Source of the DNA: Valencia hispanica
Lineage: Eukaryota; Chordata; Actinopteri; Cyprinodontiformes; Valenciidae
DNA: 64,000 nt
NCBI GenBank assembly: GCA_963556495.2
Contig: OY747715.1
Span: 1,619,739-1,683,738 of the forward strand
Reading direction: 5' to 3'
Shown: piece by piece, positions 24,101 through 37,239 of the stretch
How positions within the stretch are numbered: position 1 is the first letter of the stretch
Layout of the letters: each line of letters opens with the position of its first letter
The notes under the pieces: model-generated
Database searches by the model: none
Told to the model about the DNA's origin: nothing
What the model saw: the letters and a program-made list of their open reading frames with translations, nothing else
Made by a program: the position numbers and the translations under genes

Positions 24101-27100
24101 TCCCTCCAGAAGCTTCTGACCACAGTTTGCTGGAGTTTTGGCCCATTCCTCCCGACAGAACAGCTGGAACTGGGTCAGGGTTGTGGCCCCGCCCACATAT
24201 TTTCTATAAAACTGAGATCAGGACTTTATGATGGCCATCTGCTGAGGGTCGTCGTCTATCCGGACCTGACCTTTAACCTCCTGGCTGATGTCTGCAGATG
24301 TCGCCTCAGTAGTTCCACATTATGTTCATCTATTTTGTTCAGATCCTCTTGCAGCAGAACAGCCCCACAGGATGATGCTGCCCCCGCCGTACTTCCCAGC
24401 TGGGATGGTGTTCACAGACTTTTTCTTTGGGTCAACATGTAGTAGTTTCAGGTCAGAGGTCGTGTCTGATGATGTCACTGAGGAAAGCCTGACCTGACGA
24501 CACATTCAGACGCTTTCGTCAACAGTTTAAAGCTACAGTAATCTTGGTGTACGTAAACCTCTGACTCATTAAAATGGATCTCTAAACATTTTCTCTTTAT
24601 TCCGACAATAACGCTGTTAATCCTAAAGCAGGAGGAGTTTAGTGTGATTTAATTCTGGAGGGTTAAGACCCAGAGTTCTGCTTCTGAACCAGAACCGGAC
24701 CAGCAGGAGCAGAACTCCAGAGCGGGTCTGTACTGAATAAATTCTGTGTACCATTTCTGACAGAAAGATTAGGAATAATCTGGTGTTCGGGTCTTTAAGG
24801 TGGATTTAAATCCTCCACGGCTGAGGAGCTCAGACGGTTTTAGTTTTCTAGTTTTTGTTGTTGAGCTCCTGGACAAAGAACAAGCAGCTTAGAGGAGAAC
24901 CGAACAGTCAGTGGTGAACATTTCAGGATGACCTCTGACCTGCCGGGCCACCTCAGGGTTCTGGACGGTTTCAGAGTTTTACAGAGTTTAGGTTCACGCA
25001 GGCTGCTGCTGCCGTTTTCTGTCAATAGGTGGCGAGGTTTGACCATTTAGTGGGTTTTTAACTCTGTTAGTTCCTCATGAAGCCTTGTTGTTAATCAGTG
25101 CATTATTTTCTGAGTGAAACTCGACCAGGTGACATCATTGGGTCAGATCTGCTACGGGAGCCTGAAGGTAAATAAGTGAGATGAAGAGTGAGTCACCGTG
25201 AAGATGGTCTCCAGCTCATCCTTGTCAATCTTCCCGTTGCCGTCCTGGTCGAACAGCTTGAAGTACCACTTCAGCTTCTGGTTGATCTCCCCCTTCAGCA
25301 GCAGGCTGACGGCCGCGATGTACTCCACAAAGTCAATGTAGCCGTCCTGCAGACAAGACCCGGGGCGTTAAAACCCAGACCCGACTCCTGCAGCAGAACT
25401 CTGCCTGCACACATAAAGCTTCACCGCTTCATACTGTGGGGCAATAAAGTATTTGGCAGCTACAGATTGTTCTAGTTGTCCCAAGTAAAACAAAAATACC
25501 AGAAATCACATTGTGTGATTTTTAAAGAACTTATTTGTATAATAGGGCAGAAAATAAGTATTCGGTCAATAAAAAAAGTTCATTTCAATACTTTGTAATG
25601 TAACCTTGGTTGGCAATGCCAGAGGTCAAAGGTCACCTGTAGATCTTCACCAGGTTTCCACACACTGTAGCTGGTATTTTGGCCCATTCCTCCATGCAGA
25701 TCTTCTCTAGAGCTGGGATGTTTTGGGACATTCATCTCCCTCCACAGATTCTCTATAGGATGGAGGTCTGGAGACTGGCTAGGCCGCTCCAGGACCTAGA
25801 AATGCTTTTTACGTAGCCACTCCTTCGTTGCCTAGGCGACGTGTTTGGGACCATTGTCATGCTGGAAGATCCAGCCACGTTTCATCTTCAATGCTCTCAC
25901 TGATGGAAGGAGGTTTTTGTTGGTCACCATACACGGCCCCAGTCATCCTTTCCTTAATACAGATCAGTCATTCTGTCCCCTTTGCAGAAAAGCAGCTCCA
26001 CAGCATAATGCTTCCTCCCCCATGCTTCACAGAGGGTATAGTGTTCTTGGGATGTAACTCAGCATTCTTCCCCCTCCAAACACGGCGAGTGGCGTTTATA
26101 CCAAAGAGTTTTATTTTGGTTTCCTCTGACCACATGACTTTCTCCCAATCCTCCTCTGGATCATCCAGATGGTCTCTGGTAAACCTTAGACGGGTCTGGA
26201 CATGTGCTGGCTTAAGCAGGGGGACCTTTGGAGCACTGCAGGATGTTAATCCATGATGTTGTAGTGTGTTACTATAGTAACCTTTCTTACTGTGGTCCCA
26301 GCTCTCTTCAGGTCATTGACCAGTTCCCCCCGTGTAGTTCTGGGATGTTTCCTCACCGTTCTCTAGATCATGTGTTCCCCACCAGGTGAGATCTAGCATG
26401 GAGCTCCAGGTAGAGGGAGATGATCAGTGATCTTGTATTTATTCCATTTTCTAATAGTTGCTCCAACAGTTGATCTCTTCTCACCAAGCTGCTTGCCTAT
26501 TGTAGATCGGCTCATCTCAGTCTGGTGCAGGTGGGCAATCTTTTCCCTGGTGTCCTTGGACAGATCTCTGGTCTTGGCCATGATGGAGGTTGGAGTCTGA
26601 CTGTCTGAAGGTGGACAGGTGTCTTTATACAGATAACCAGTTCAAACAGGTTAAATTAATACAGGTAACGAGTGGAGGATAGAAGAGCTTCTTAAAGAGG
26701 AAGTAACAGGGGCGCCGCGTGACACAGTGCTTAGGACAGGCGTCCCATGTTCAGAGGCCTCAGTCCTCGAAGCGGTCGTCCCGGGTTCAACTCCGGCCCA
26801 TGGACATTTGCCGAGTGTCTCTTCCTCCACTTCTCTCCCGTTTCTGTATCCCACTGTTAATAAAGGCCACTGTGGCCGCAAGACCTTAAAAGTAGAAGAA
26901 AAAGTAACAGGTCTGTTGCTTGTTTGTAGGAGCTAAATACTTATTTTCTGCATCATTATACAATTTTCTTTTTAATCACATCGTGTGATTTCTTGGATTT
27001 TTCTTTTACATTCTGTCTCTCATAGTTGAAGTGTAGCTTTGATGAAAATTACAGACCTCTCATCTTTTTAAGTGGGACAACTTGCACAATCGGTGGCTGC

Positions 27101-30100
27101 CAAATACTTTTTGCCCCACTGTATGTTCAGCATCACAGGGGAAATAAAAGCAAAATCAGATGAATAAGGAACATCTAAAATAACTGAATATGAGATAAAA
27201 GGAGAGAGAAAAATACTAAAATAACCTTTTAAAGACTGTTTGATGTTAACTAAAAATAAAAAGATTATAAAACTACTAATGAACAAATAAAAACAAGTTA
27301 AAATGGCCGACACATAAAGGTTTACAGAACAGATTTCTGTGAGTTTTAGAAAAAAATAATAATAATTTTTTCAGCTCAAAGTGAAGAGAGTCTGGAGAAC
27401 AGAGAAGTCCTGGTGATCAGAAAGAATGAACGCTTTTCAGGCCATGATGATGATGATGACCTGGAATAGTGTAAAACGGGCTGGACCATTAGAACCTGTG
27501 AAGATTCTAAGATGCTGGAGGAATGTCAGGGAACAACATCTATCAGCAGCTGAGCCCACAGAACCCGGTTAGGACCCAGAACCTTCAGTAAAGTTGGTCA
27601 GATTCCCGGAACCTCACACAAAGCCATGAGGAACATCACATTAAGCTCTGAGGAACCTCACATGTAGCCCTGAGGAACCTCACATTAAGCTCTGAGGAAC
27701 CTCACATTAAGCTCTGAGGAACCTCACATTAAGCTCTGAGGAACCTCACATGGAGCCCTGAGGAACCTCACATAAAGCTCTGAGGAACCTCACATTAAGC
27801 TCTGAGGAACCTCACATTAAGCTCTGAGGAACCTCACATTAAGCTCTGAGGAACCTCACATTAAGCTCTGAGGAACCTCACATTAAGCTCTGAGGAACAT
27901 CACATGGAGCCCTGAGGAACCTCACATAAAGCTCTGAGGAACCTCACATTAAGCTCTGAGGAACCTCACATTAAGCTCTGAGGAACCTCACATTAAGCTC
28001 TGAGGAACCTCACATTAAGCTCTGAGGAACCTCACATTAAGCTCTGAGGAACCTCACATGGAGCCCTGAGGAACCTCACATAAAGCTCTGAGGAACCTCA
28101 CATTAAGCTCTGAGGAACCTCACATGTAGCTCTGAGGAACCTCACATTAAGCTCTGAGGAACCTCACATTAAGCTCTGAGGAACCTCACATTAAGCTCTG
28201 AGGAACCTCACATGTAGCTCTGAGGAACCTCACATTAAGCTCTGAGGAACCTCACATGTAGCCCTTAGGAACCTCACATTAAGCTCTGAGGAACCTCACA
28301 TTTAGCTCTGAGGAACCTCACATGTAGCCATGAGGAACCTCACATTAAGCTCTGAGGAACCTCACATTAAGCCCTGAGGAACCTCACATGGAGCCCTGAG
28401 GAACCTCACATTAAGCCCTGAGGAACCTCACAGAGACGGTAAGCTAATCAAACATGTAGCCCTGAGGAACCTCACATGGAGCCCTGAGGAACCTCACATT
28501 GAGCCCAGAGGAACCTCACATTAAGCCCAGAGGAACCTCACATTAAGCCCTGAAGAACCTCACATGTAGCTCTGAGGAACCTCTGAGGAACCTCACATTA
28601 AGCTCTGAGGAACCTCACATTAAGCTCTGAGGAACCTCACATGGAGCCCTGAGGAACCTCACATAAAGCTCTGAGGAACCTCACATTAAGCTCTGAGGAA
28701 CCTCACATTAAGCTCTGAGGAACCTCACATTAAGCTCTGAGGAACCTCACATTAAGCTCTGAGGAACCTCACATTAAGCTCTGAGGACATCACATGGAGC
28801 CCTGAGGAACCTCACATAAAGCTCTGAGGAACCTCACATTAAGCTCTGAGGAACCTCACATTAAGCTCTGAGGAACCTCACATTAAGCTCTGAGGAACCT
28901 CACATTAAGCTCTGAGGAACCTCACATTAAGCTCTGAGGAACCTCACATGGAGCCCTGAGGAACCTCACATAAAGCTCTGAGGAACCTCACATTTAGCTC
29001 TGAGGAACCTCACATGTAGCCATGAGGAACCTCACATTAAGCTCTGAGGAACCTCACATTAAGCCCTGAGGAACCTCACATGGAGCCCTGAGGAACCTCA
29101 CATTAAGCCCTGAGGAACCTCACAGAGACGGTAAGCTAATCAAACATGTAGCCCTGAGGAACCTCACATGGAGCCCTGAGGAACCTCACATTGAGCCCAG
29201 AGGAACCTCACATTAAGCCCAGAGGAACCTCACATTAAGCCCTGAAGAACCTCACATGTAGCTCTGAGGAACCTCACATTAAGCTCTGAGGAACCTCACA
29301 TGTAGCCCTTAGGAACCTCACATTAAGCTCTGAGGAACCTCACATTTAGCTCTGAGGAACCTCACATGTAGCCATGAGGAACCTCACATTAAGCTCTGAG
29401 GAACCTCACATTAAGCCCTGAGGAACCTCACATGGAGCCCTGAGGAACCTCACATTAAGCCCTGAGGAACCTCACAGAGACGGTAAGCTAATCAAACATG
29501 TAGCCCTGAGGAACCTCACATGGAGCCCTGAGGAACCTCACATTGAGCCCAGAGGAACCTCACATTAAGCCCAGAGGAACCTCACATTAAGCCCAGAGGA
29601 ACCTCACATGGAGCCCTGAGGAACCTCATCTGTAGCCCTAAGGAACATCACATGTAGCCCTGAGGAATCTCACATTAAGCTCTGAGGAACCTCACATTAA
29701 GCCCTGAGCAACCTCATCTGTAGCCCTAAGGAACATCACATGTAGCCCTGAGGAATCTCACATTAAGCTCTGAGGAACCTCACATTAAGCCCTGAGGAAC
29801 CTCACATTAAGTTCTGAGGAACCTCACAAGGGGCCCTGAGGAACCTCACATTAAGCCCTGAGGAACCTCACATTAAGCCCTGAGGAACCTCACAGAGACG
29901 GTAAGCTAATCAAACATGTAGCCCTGAGTAACCTCACATGGAGCCCTGAGGAACCTCACATGGAGCCCTGGGGAACCTCACATTAAGCCCTGAGGAACCT
30001 CACATGGAGCCCTGAGGAACCTCACATTAAGCCCTGAGTAACCTCACATGTAGCCCTGAGGAACCTCACATTAAGCCCAGAGGAACCTCACATTAAGCCC

Positions 30101-33100
30101 TGAGGAACCTCACATGGAGCCCTGAGGAACCTCACATGGAGCCCTGAGGAACCTCACATTAAGCCCTGAGGAACCTCACATTAAGTTCTGAGGAACCTCA
30201 CAAGGAGCCCTGAGGAACCTCACATTAAGCTCTGAGGAACCTCACATTAAGCCCTGAGGAACCTCACATTAAGCTCTGAGGAACCTCACATTGAGCCCTG
30301 AGGAACCTCACATTAAGCTCTGAAGAACCTCACATTAAGCCCTGAGGAACCACACATGGAGCCCTGAGGAACCTCACATTAAGCCCTGAGGAACCTCACA
30401 GAGACGGTCAGATAGTCAAACATGTAGCCCTGAGGAACCTCACATTAAGCCCTGAGGAACCTCACATTAAGCTCTGAGGAACCTCACATTAAGCCCTGAG
30501 GAACCACATATGGAGCCCTGAGGAACCTCACATTAAGCCCTGAGGAACCTCACAGAGACGGTCAGATAGTCAAACATGTAGCCCTAAGGAACATCACATT
30601 AAGCCCTGATGAACCTCACATTAAGCTCTGAGGAACCACACATGGAGCCCTGAGGAACCTCACATTAAGCCCTGAAGAACCACACATGGAGCCCTGAGGA
30701 ATCTCACATTAAGCTCTGAGGAACCTCACATTAAGCCCTGAGGAACCTCATATTAAGTTCTGAGGAACCTCACAAGGGGCCCTGAGGAACCTCACATTAA
30801 GCCCTGAGGAACCTCACAGAGACGGTAAGCTAATCAAACATGTAGCCCTGAGTAACCTCACATGGAGCCCTGAGGAACCTCACATTAAGCCCTGAGGAAC
30901 CTCACATTAAGCCCTGAGGAACCTCACATTAAGCCCCGAGGAACCTCACATTAAGATCTGAGGAACCTCACATTAAGCCCAGAGGAACCTCACGTTAAGC
31001 CCTGAGGAACCTCACATGGAGCCCTGAGGAACCTCACATTAAGCCCTGAGGAACCTCACAGAGACGGTAAGCTAATCAAACATGCAGCCCTGAGGAACCT
31101 CACATGGAGCCCTGAGGAACCTCACATTGAGCCCAGAGGAACCTCACATTAAGCCCAGAGGAACCTCACATTAAGCCCAGAGGAACCTCACATTAAGCCC
31201 TGAGGAACCTCACATGGAGCCCTGAGGAACCTCACATTAAGCCCTGAGGAACCTCACATTAAGCCCAGAGGAACCTCACATTAAGCCCAGAGGAACCTCA
31301 CATTGAGCCCTGAGGAACCTCACATGGAGCCCTGAGGAACCTCACATTAAGCCCTTAGGAACCTCACATTAAGCCCAGAGGAACCTCATATTAAGCCCAG
31401 AGGAACCTCACATTAAGCCCTGAGGAACCTCACATTAAGCCCTTAGGAACCTCATATTAAGCCCTGAGGAACCTCATATTAAGCCCTGAGGAACCTCACA
31501 TGGAGCCCTGAGGAACCTCACATTAAGCCCTGAGGAACCTCACATTAAGCCCTTAGGAACCTCACATTAAGCCCAGAGGAACCTCATATTAAGCCCAGAG
31601 GAACCTCACATTAAGCCCTGAGGAACATCACATGGAGCCCTGAGGAACCTCACATTAAGCCCTGAGGAACCTCACATTAAGCCCTGAGGAACCTCACATT
31701 AAGCCCTTAGGAACCTCACATTAAGCCCTGAGGAACCTCACATTAAGCCCAGAGGAACCTCATATTAAGCCCAGAGGAACCTCACATTAAGCCCTGAGGA
31801 ACATCACATGGAGCCCTGAGGAACCTCACATTAAGCCCTGAGGAACCTCACATTAAGCCCTGAGGAACCTCACATTAAGCCCTGAGGAACCTCACATGGA
31901 GCCCTGAGGGACCTCACATTAAGCCCAGAGGAACCTCACATTAAGCCCAGAGGAACCTCACATTAAGTCCTGAGGAACCTCATATTAAGCCCTGAGGAAC
32001 CTCACATTAAGCCCTGAGGAACATCACAGGTAGCCCTGAGGAACCTCACATGGAGCCCTGAGGAACCTCACATTAAGCCCAGAGGAACCTCACATTAAGC
32101 CCAGAGGAACCTCACATTAAGCCCAGAGGAACCTCACATTGAGCCCTGAGGAACCTCACATGGAGCCCTGAGGAACCTCACATTAAGCCCTTAGGAACCT
32201 CACATTAAGCCCAGAGGAACCTCATATTAAGCCCAGAGGAACCTCACATTAAGCCCTGAGGAACCTCACATTAAGCCCTTAGGAACCTCATATTAAGCCC
32301 TGAGGAACCTCATATTAAGCCCTGAGGAACCTCACATGGAGCCCTGAGGAACCTCACATTAAGCCCTGAGGAACCTCACATTAAGCCCTTAGGAACCTCA
32401 CATTAAGCCCAGAGGAACCTCATATTAAGCCCAGAGGAACCTCACATTAAGCCCTGAGGAACATCACATGGAGCCCTGAGGAACCTCACATTAAGCCCTG
32501 AGGAACCTCACATTAAGCCCTGAGGAACCTCACATTAAGCCCTTAGGAACCTCACATTAAGCCCTGAGGAACCTCACATTAAGCCCAGAGGAACCTCATA
32601 TTAAGCCCAGAGGAACCTCACATTAAGCCCTGAGGAACCTCACATGGAGCCCTGAGGGACCTCACATTAAGCCCAGAGGAACCTCACATTAAGCCCTGAG
32701 GAACCTCACATTAAGCCCTGAGGAACCTCACATGGAGCCCTGAGGGACCTCACATTAAGCCCAGAGGAACCTCACATTAAGTCCTGAGGAACCTCATATT
32801 AAGCCCTGAGGAACCTCACATTAAGCCCAGAGGAACCTCACATTAAGCCCAGAGGAACCTCACATTAAGTCCTGAGGAACCTCATATTAAGCCCTGAGGA
32901 ACCTCACATTAAGCCCTGAGGAACATCACAGGTAGCCCTGAGGAACCTCACATGGAGCCCTGAGGAACCTCACATTAAGCCCAGAGGAACCTCACATTAA
33001 GCCCAGAGGAACCTCACATTAAGCCCTGAGGAACCTCACATGGTGCACTGTGTGTTGAGGCTGTGTGTTTGTGTGGAACCCACCCCGTCCATGTCGAAGG

Positions 33101-33278
33101 TGAAGAAGACCTGTTCCACGTAGCTGTTGGCGTTCTCCGTGATTCCCCTCAGGTTGAGGATGGCCTTCAGCTCGAACAGCGTGATGAGGCCTGACGGAGA
33201 CTCCCTCATGAACTTGTTGTACCAGTGATGCATGTCCTCGGCCAGGATGTCGTCCAGGTTGGAGCCGTGGTTCCCCAT
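21132..33278 (-). CDS. Guanylate cyclase activating protein (GCAP family), 4 exons
   Basis: Exons in transcript order are 33278-33084, 25346-25197, 21432-21345 and 21268-21132: 570 nt, 189 aa, all GT-AG and in phase. The N-terminus MGNHGS fits N-myristoylation. EF1 is degenerate ([20 protein letters not shown], with the family's Pro-Ser-Gly). EF2 is [14 protein letters not shown]3 is [12 protein letters not shown] and EF4 is DVKGEGELTLEE. The [13 protein letters not shown] context is characteristic of GCAPs, calcium sensors that switch retinal membrane guanylate cyclase in photoreceptors. Teleosts have extra GCAP paralogues (guca1d/e/g among them) and I cannot say which this is, so no symbol is given. 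Intron 1 (7.7 kb) holds a Tc1 element and a 5.4 kb minisatellite. EF4 has Lys at loop position 3, unusual for a calcium ligand. Confidence 0.92.
21640..22370 (-). mobile_element. LINE reverse transcriptase remnant in the GCAP gene
   Basis: Minus strand reads [14 protein letters not shown] near 22200-22160, a reverse transcriptase block. Downstream sequence on that strand resembles the LINE C-terminal region (GCAGCAGCATTTTGGACCAA on plus). The frame is interrupted. It lies in intron 2. Confidence 0.75.
22383..22500. repeat. Dispersed A/T-rich repeat, shared with 50320-50460
   Basis: The words ACTTGACGGTTTAATAAAC and ACTTGGATAAACTTAAT recur in the same order and orientation near 50360-50400 in rcsd1 intron 1. 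This marks one interspersed family whose ends I cannot define. Confidence 0.55.
22501..24040. other. GCAP intron 2, no feature recognised
   Basis: Mostly unique A/T-rich sequence plus a homopolymer A run at 23925-23940. No conserved peptide or clear repeat was seen. Confidence 0.4.
24080..24570 (-). mobile_element. Tc1-like transposon remnant
   Basis: Phrases typical of Tc1 transposase genes in antisense occur in order: GGAGTTTTGGCCCATTCCTC, AACAGCCCCACAGGATGATG, GTGTTCACAGACTTTTTCTT. They are followed by a terminal-repeat-like GTACGTAAACCTCTGACTCA. The copy has no coding potential. Confidence 0.7.
25620..26581 (-). pseudogene. Tc1-like transposase remnant
   Basis: The N-terminal frame (26581-26396) reads [19 protein letters not shown] then [18 protein letters not shown], a paired-type helix-turn-helix. 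The remaining catalytic region (toward 25620) is recognisable only in broken frames, so the element is not autonomous. Confidence 0.88.
26711..26901 (+). mobile_element. tRNA-derived SINE nested in the Tc1 element
   Basis: A 191-bp insertion is flanked by perfect 10-bp target duplications AAGTAACAGG (26701-26710 and 26902-26911). The head resembles a tRNA gene with an RNA polymerase III B box GGTTCAACTCC (26784-26794) and an A-box-like region before it. It ends in an A-rich tail (AAAAGTAGAAGAA). Confidence 0.85.
27610..33042. repeat. 5.4 kb, 22-bp minisatellite in GCAP intron 1
   Basis: Roughly 240-250 copies of GAGGAACCTCACATTAAGCT plus CT/CC. The main variable positions are ATTAAG, ATGGAG, ATGTAG and ATAAAG at one site and CTCTGAG, CCCTGAG and CCCAGAG at another. 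A distinct spacer (CAGAGACGGTAAGCTAATCA plus AACATGTAGCCC) recurs at about 28432, 29122, 29483, 29894, 30400, 30551, 30813 and 31052, defining higher-order blocks. The array stops about 40 bp from the exon 1 donor (33083). Confidence 0.96.
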
Positions 33279-33581
33279 GGCCACAGGAGGAGGAGGAGAG
33301 GTTCTCGTGCCGCAGGCCTCCTCTCTGACCGGAGACGTCCGCAGATCGAGGTTTGGACCCCCGATGGGACAAAGATCCAGGAACAAGAGCAGAACGGTGG
33401 AGCTGGAGCCCGGCTGCTGTGACTGCAGGCGCAGAGTAAAAGTCAGGACTGTGTGACCGTCTTAGGCTGTGGAGGAGGAATCAGCCAAGCTCCCAAAATA
33501 ACTCGCTAATGGGATGAGCCGCTGTGCTGCCAGAGGCCCAGTGAGTTCTTCTGAACAAGAAGATCTGGACCTGAATGCAGG

Positions 33582-33597
33582 ACGGTTATATAACCGT
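33582..33597. promoter_or_regulatory. Palindromic TATA-like element upstream of the GCAP gene
   Basis: ACGGTTATATAACCGT is a perfect 16-bp palindrome centred on TATATA, about 305 bp upstream of the GCAP start codon. It could serve as a TATA box if the 5' UTR is about 270 nt. Function is inferred from position only. Confidence 0.4.
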
Positions 33598-34089
33598 CTG
33601 ACCCGGTTCTGATAAGAGTTCCCCAGATCCGAGCCCAAACGGGACGACCCGCCTCCCATCAGCTCCTCTGCTCCCATCGGGTCGGGAACAATGAGGATGG
33701 AGCTCTGGTTCTGAACCGTTTCTCCTCCTGGACCATCATCTTTAGCTCCAGTTTAAACTCCAGCTTCCTCATTTATCATAGCTTAGATCTGTGTAGGAAC
33801 AATTTGACTGATTGTGTGGTATTTATCATCTTGTATAAATGTTCCTAAATAGAAGAACAGCTCTGACCATGCGTACGCAGGCGCAGCATCTAGTGGTAGA
33901 ACGGGGGAACTGCACATATTTATCTCATCACCTCCATGTTGGCGTCAGTCTGTCGTTTAGCTAAATAAATAACTTTATGGACGGATTTGGATCAAACTTT
34001 CAGGAAATGTTAGAAATGCTGAGGCCCGGTTTCATCATGTGATCATCATCCATCAGGACCTGTAACGGGCATAAAATCATCACGCTTCA

Positions 34090-34960
34090 CTGAAACACGC
34101 ATAAACCTGCCACACGGGTCAAAGTAAGTACACCCCCCTTCAGCTGGGAGGCTTTAGACACAAACATCTTAGTTAGAAATTAGGAGCATGACGGATTTTT
34201 TCCAACTTTATCGAGACCCATGTGTCGTACAATCCTTCAAACGAACCTGTTACAGAGGTGCAGCCGCCTCAAACCAACACTGACCAATCAGATTCAGTTT
34301 GAGTTAGTGCTGATGGAAGTTCGGCTGTTCTTAAAGGTTTGTGTTGTCGAACTGAAGCCACAGCCTGCAGAGGAAAGGTATCAGTCAGGAGAAGAGAACA
34401 AACAATACTGCTTTTTATCTGTGAGTAGTTTTATTATTTATGGAGAAGAAACCGACCAAGGAGGCCGACATGTCTGCTGCCAGACCTGCTAAACGCCCTA
34501 AAGCTTGTGGAGAAATGTGTTTGGCCCACAGGGCAACATGGTGGTGGCAGCATCATACTGTGGGGCTACGCTTCTCTCTACAAACAAGATGGCGGCTGGA
34601 CCGAGGTTAGCAGAGCTGCATGAAGGACAAGCCTTCTGGGACCAGAGTAGGGGACAGAACTGGATCAGCACAAACACCTCAGACTAGCTGTAAAGCACGG
34701 CAGTGGAAGGGTGATGATGTGGGCTTAGCGTCCACTCTCCTAAGCCCTCTAAGATCTCCTCTGTAGGTGTTCTGGAGTCTAATGTGAGTCCATCTATCAG
34801 CTGAAGCTGGGTCCAAACTGGGTCACCAACAGAACCATGATCCAAACCCAGCAGCTGATCTACAGCAGAACCTCTCAGTGGGAACAGACAGTCTGGAGGA
34901 GAACAACGGCTTCTTCTCTCTGCATCTGTATACAGTAGGAACAGGATGTTACCTCTCTCT
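34090..34960 (+). mobile_element. Tc1-like transposon remnant
   Basis: Sense-strand pieces of a Tc1 transposase gene are visible: AACATGGTGGTGGCAGCATC, ATACTGTGGGGCTACGCTTC and GAAGGACAAGCCTTCTGGGA, each followed by decayed sequence. No intact frame and no clear terminal repeats were found. Confidence 0.65.
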
Positions 34961-35599
34961 CTCTTTGATTGGTTGCTTCTAGCAGCAAAGCATCATGGGA
35001 CTTGCGGTCCAGTTTCCCCGTGTGTTCTGTTAGCAGACTTTGACCTTTTCACACGGCATCAGTAGAGCTCCATCACAGTGAGGTGTTGCTGGAGGCTTTG
35101 AGTATTTCTGGCAGTGAAGCAGGAGTTTCCACTCCTCCTCCTCCTGCTGACGGCTTTTATTTCAGGCTGCAGAGATGTGAGGATCAAACAGCTTACCAGA
35201 TCAGATTTAAGCACAGCCAGCGCTCCTCCATCCAAATCCTCCTTTTCCAGGACGGAGTCCCCAGCAGATTACGCCTCCTCGGTGCAGTGGAGGGAAATCC
35301 TCTCCTCGTCACTGAGCATGCTCAGTACAGCATGCGGTTAGTTTCCTGTCAGATTTCCTCCTTAGATTTTTAATTGATCATTGATTGTTTTGCTGAGTGA
35401 ATAATTTGTGTCTCCATTTTTCTTTGGACTTTTCTTTCCGTGCCTGTTCACTACGTTAACATTTTAGATTATTTTGTTATCTAAGCCACTTAATTCAGAT
35501 GTAAGAATCTCACCACAGAAAACATCTAAACTCCACTTATAGACCAGCGTCGTGTCGACATAAACACGAAGTTAGCAAACAACCTATTTAACTTTAATA

Positions 35600-36692
<1,093 letters not shown>

Positions 36693-36710
36693 CATTCTGG
36701 TGATATGTTT

Positions 36711-36963
36711 CCACCTAAGACTAAAGAAATTCACTTCAAAATCATTAATGATATTAATCTGTCCAACGATTATTTGCACAATAAATTCAACATTGACACA
36801 AACACTTGCACTTTCTGCAATAATGATGCTGAAACAGTTTTAAACGCTTGTTTCGACTGCTATTGCTCGCATCCTTATGTACATGATACCTTTTTTTGAA
36901 TATTTACTGCTGTATTGTTATTAGCTTCTTTAATAATAAAAAAAAACAAACAAAAAAACAAAA
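36711..36963 (+). mobile_element. 5'-truncated LINE (L1/Tx1-like tail) with an 18-bp target duplication
   Basis: A 253-bp insertion is flanked by identical 18-mers CATTCTGGTGATATGTTT (36693-36710 and 36964-36981). It encodes CTFCNNDAETVLNACFDC, resembling the zinc-knuckle-like end of L1/Tx1-group ORF2, and ends in an A-rich tail (36938-36963). Truncation at the 5' end, an A-rich 3' end and a long target duplication together indicate target-primed reverse transcription. Confidence 0.85.
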
Positions 36964-37239
36964 CATTCTGGTGATATGTTTACGTAAGGCCGTCGTACGT
37001 GCTCGTCCCTGGGTAGGTGTTGCTTTCTGCGCATGCGCACCTTCAGGTGTATTACGTGTGATGAGTTTGATGCTAGAGGAGAGCTTGTTTTATTGGCCTG
37101 TATCACGCTAAAGTTAGCTATGTTAGCTATAGAGATGCTTGTCGTAAATAGATTTTCACTTACCGGTGGTGAGTCTGACTTAGTGGAAACGACGTGCACG
37201 AGGTGAACTAGGCTCGTGCACGCGCTCTTGTGCACACGG

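Larger units (their letters stand above)
25434..27121. mobile_element. Tc1-like transposon with intact terminal repeats, in GCAP intron 1
   Basis: Left end CTGTGGGGCAATAAAGTATT matches the reverse complement of the right end CAGTGGGGCAAAAAGTATTT; similarity runs inward through TTGTCCCA. TA flanks both ends (25432-25433 and 27122-27123). Without the SINE inside it, the element is about 1.49 kb. Its left end begins only about 85 bp from exon 2. Confidence 0.92.

Noticed and set aside
26711..26800. Functional tRNA gene
   Set aside because: The B box is present but the flanking duplications and A-rich tail identify a SINE; a full cloverleaf is not evident.
27610..33042. Possible CRISPR-like array
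   Set aside because: Direct 22-bp tandem repeats without unique spacers, in a vertebrate intron. It is a minisatellite.
33036..33386. GCAP exon 1 extended upstream to 33386 or read past 33084
   Set aside because: The MGNHGS start at 33278 gives the family N-terminus and myristoylation site, and the exon ends at GGG|GTGGGT, which joins in phase to exon 2 to complete EF2.
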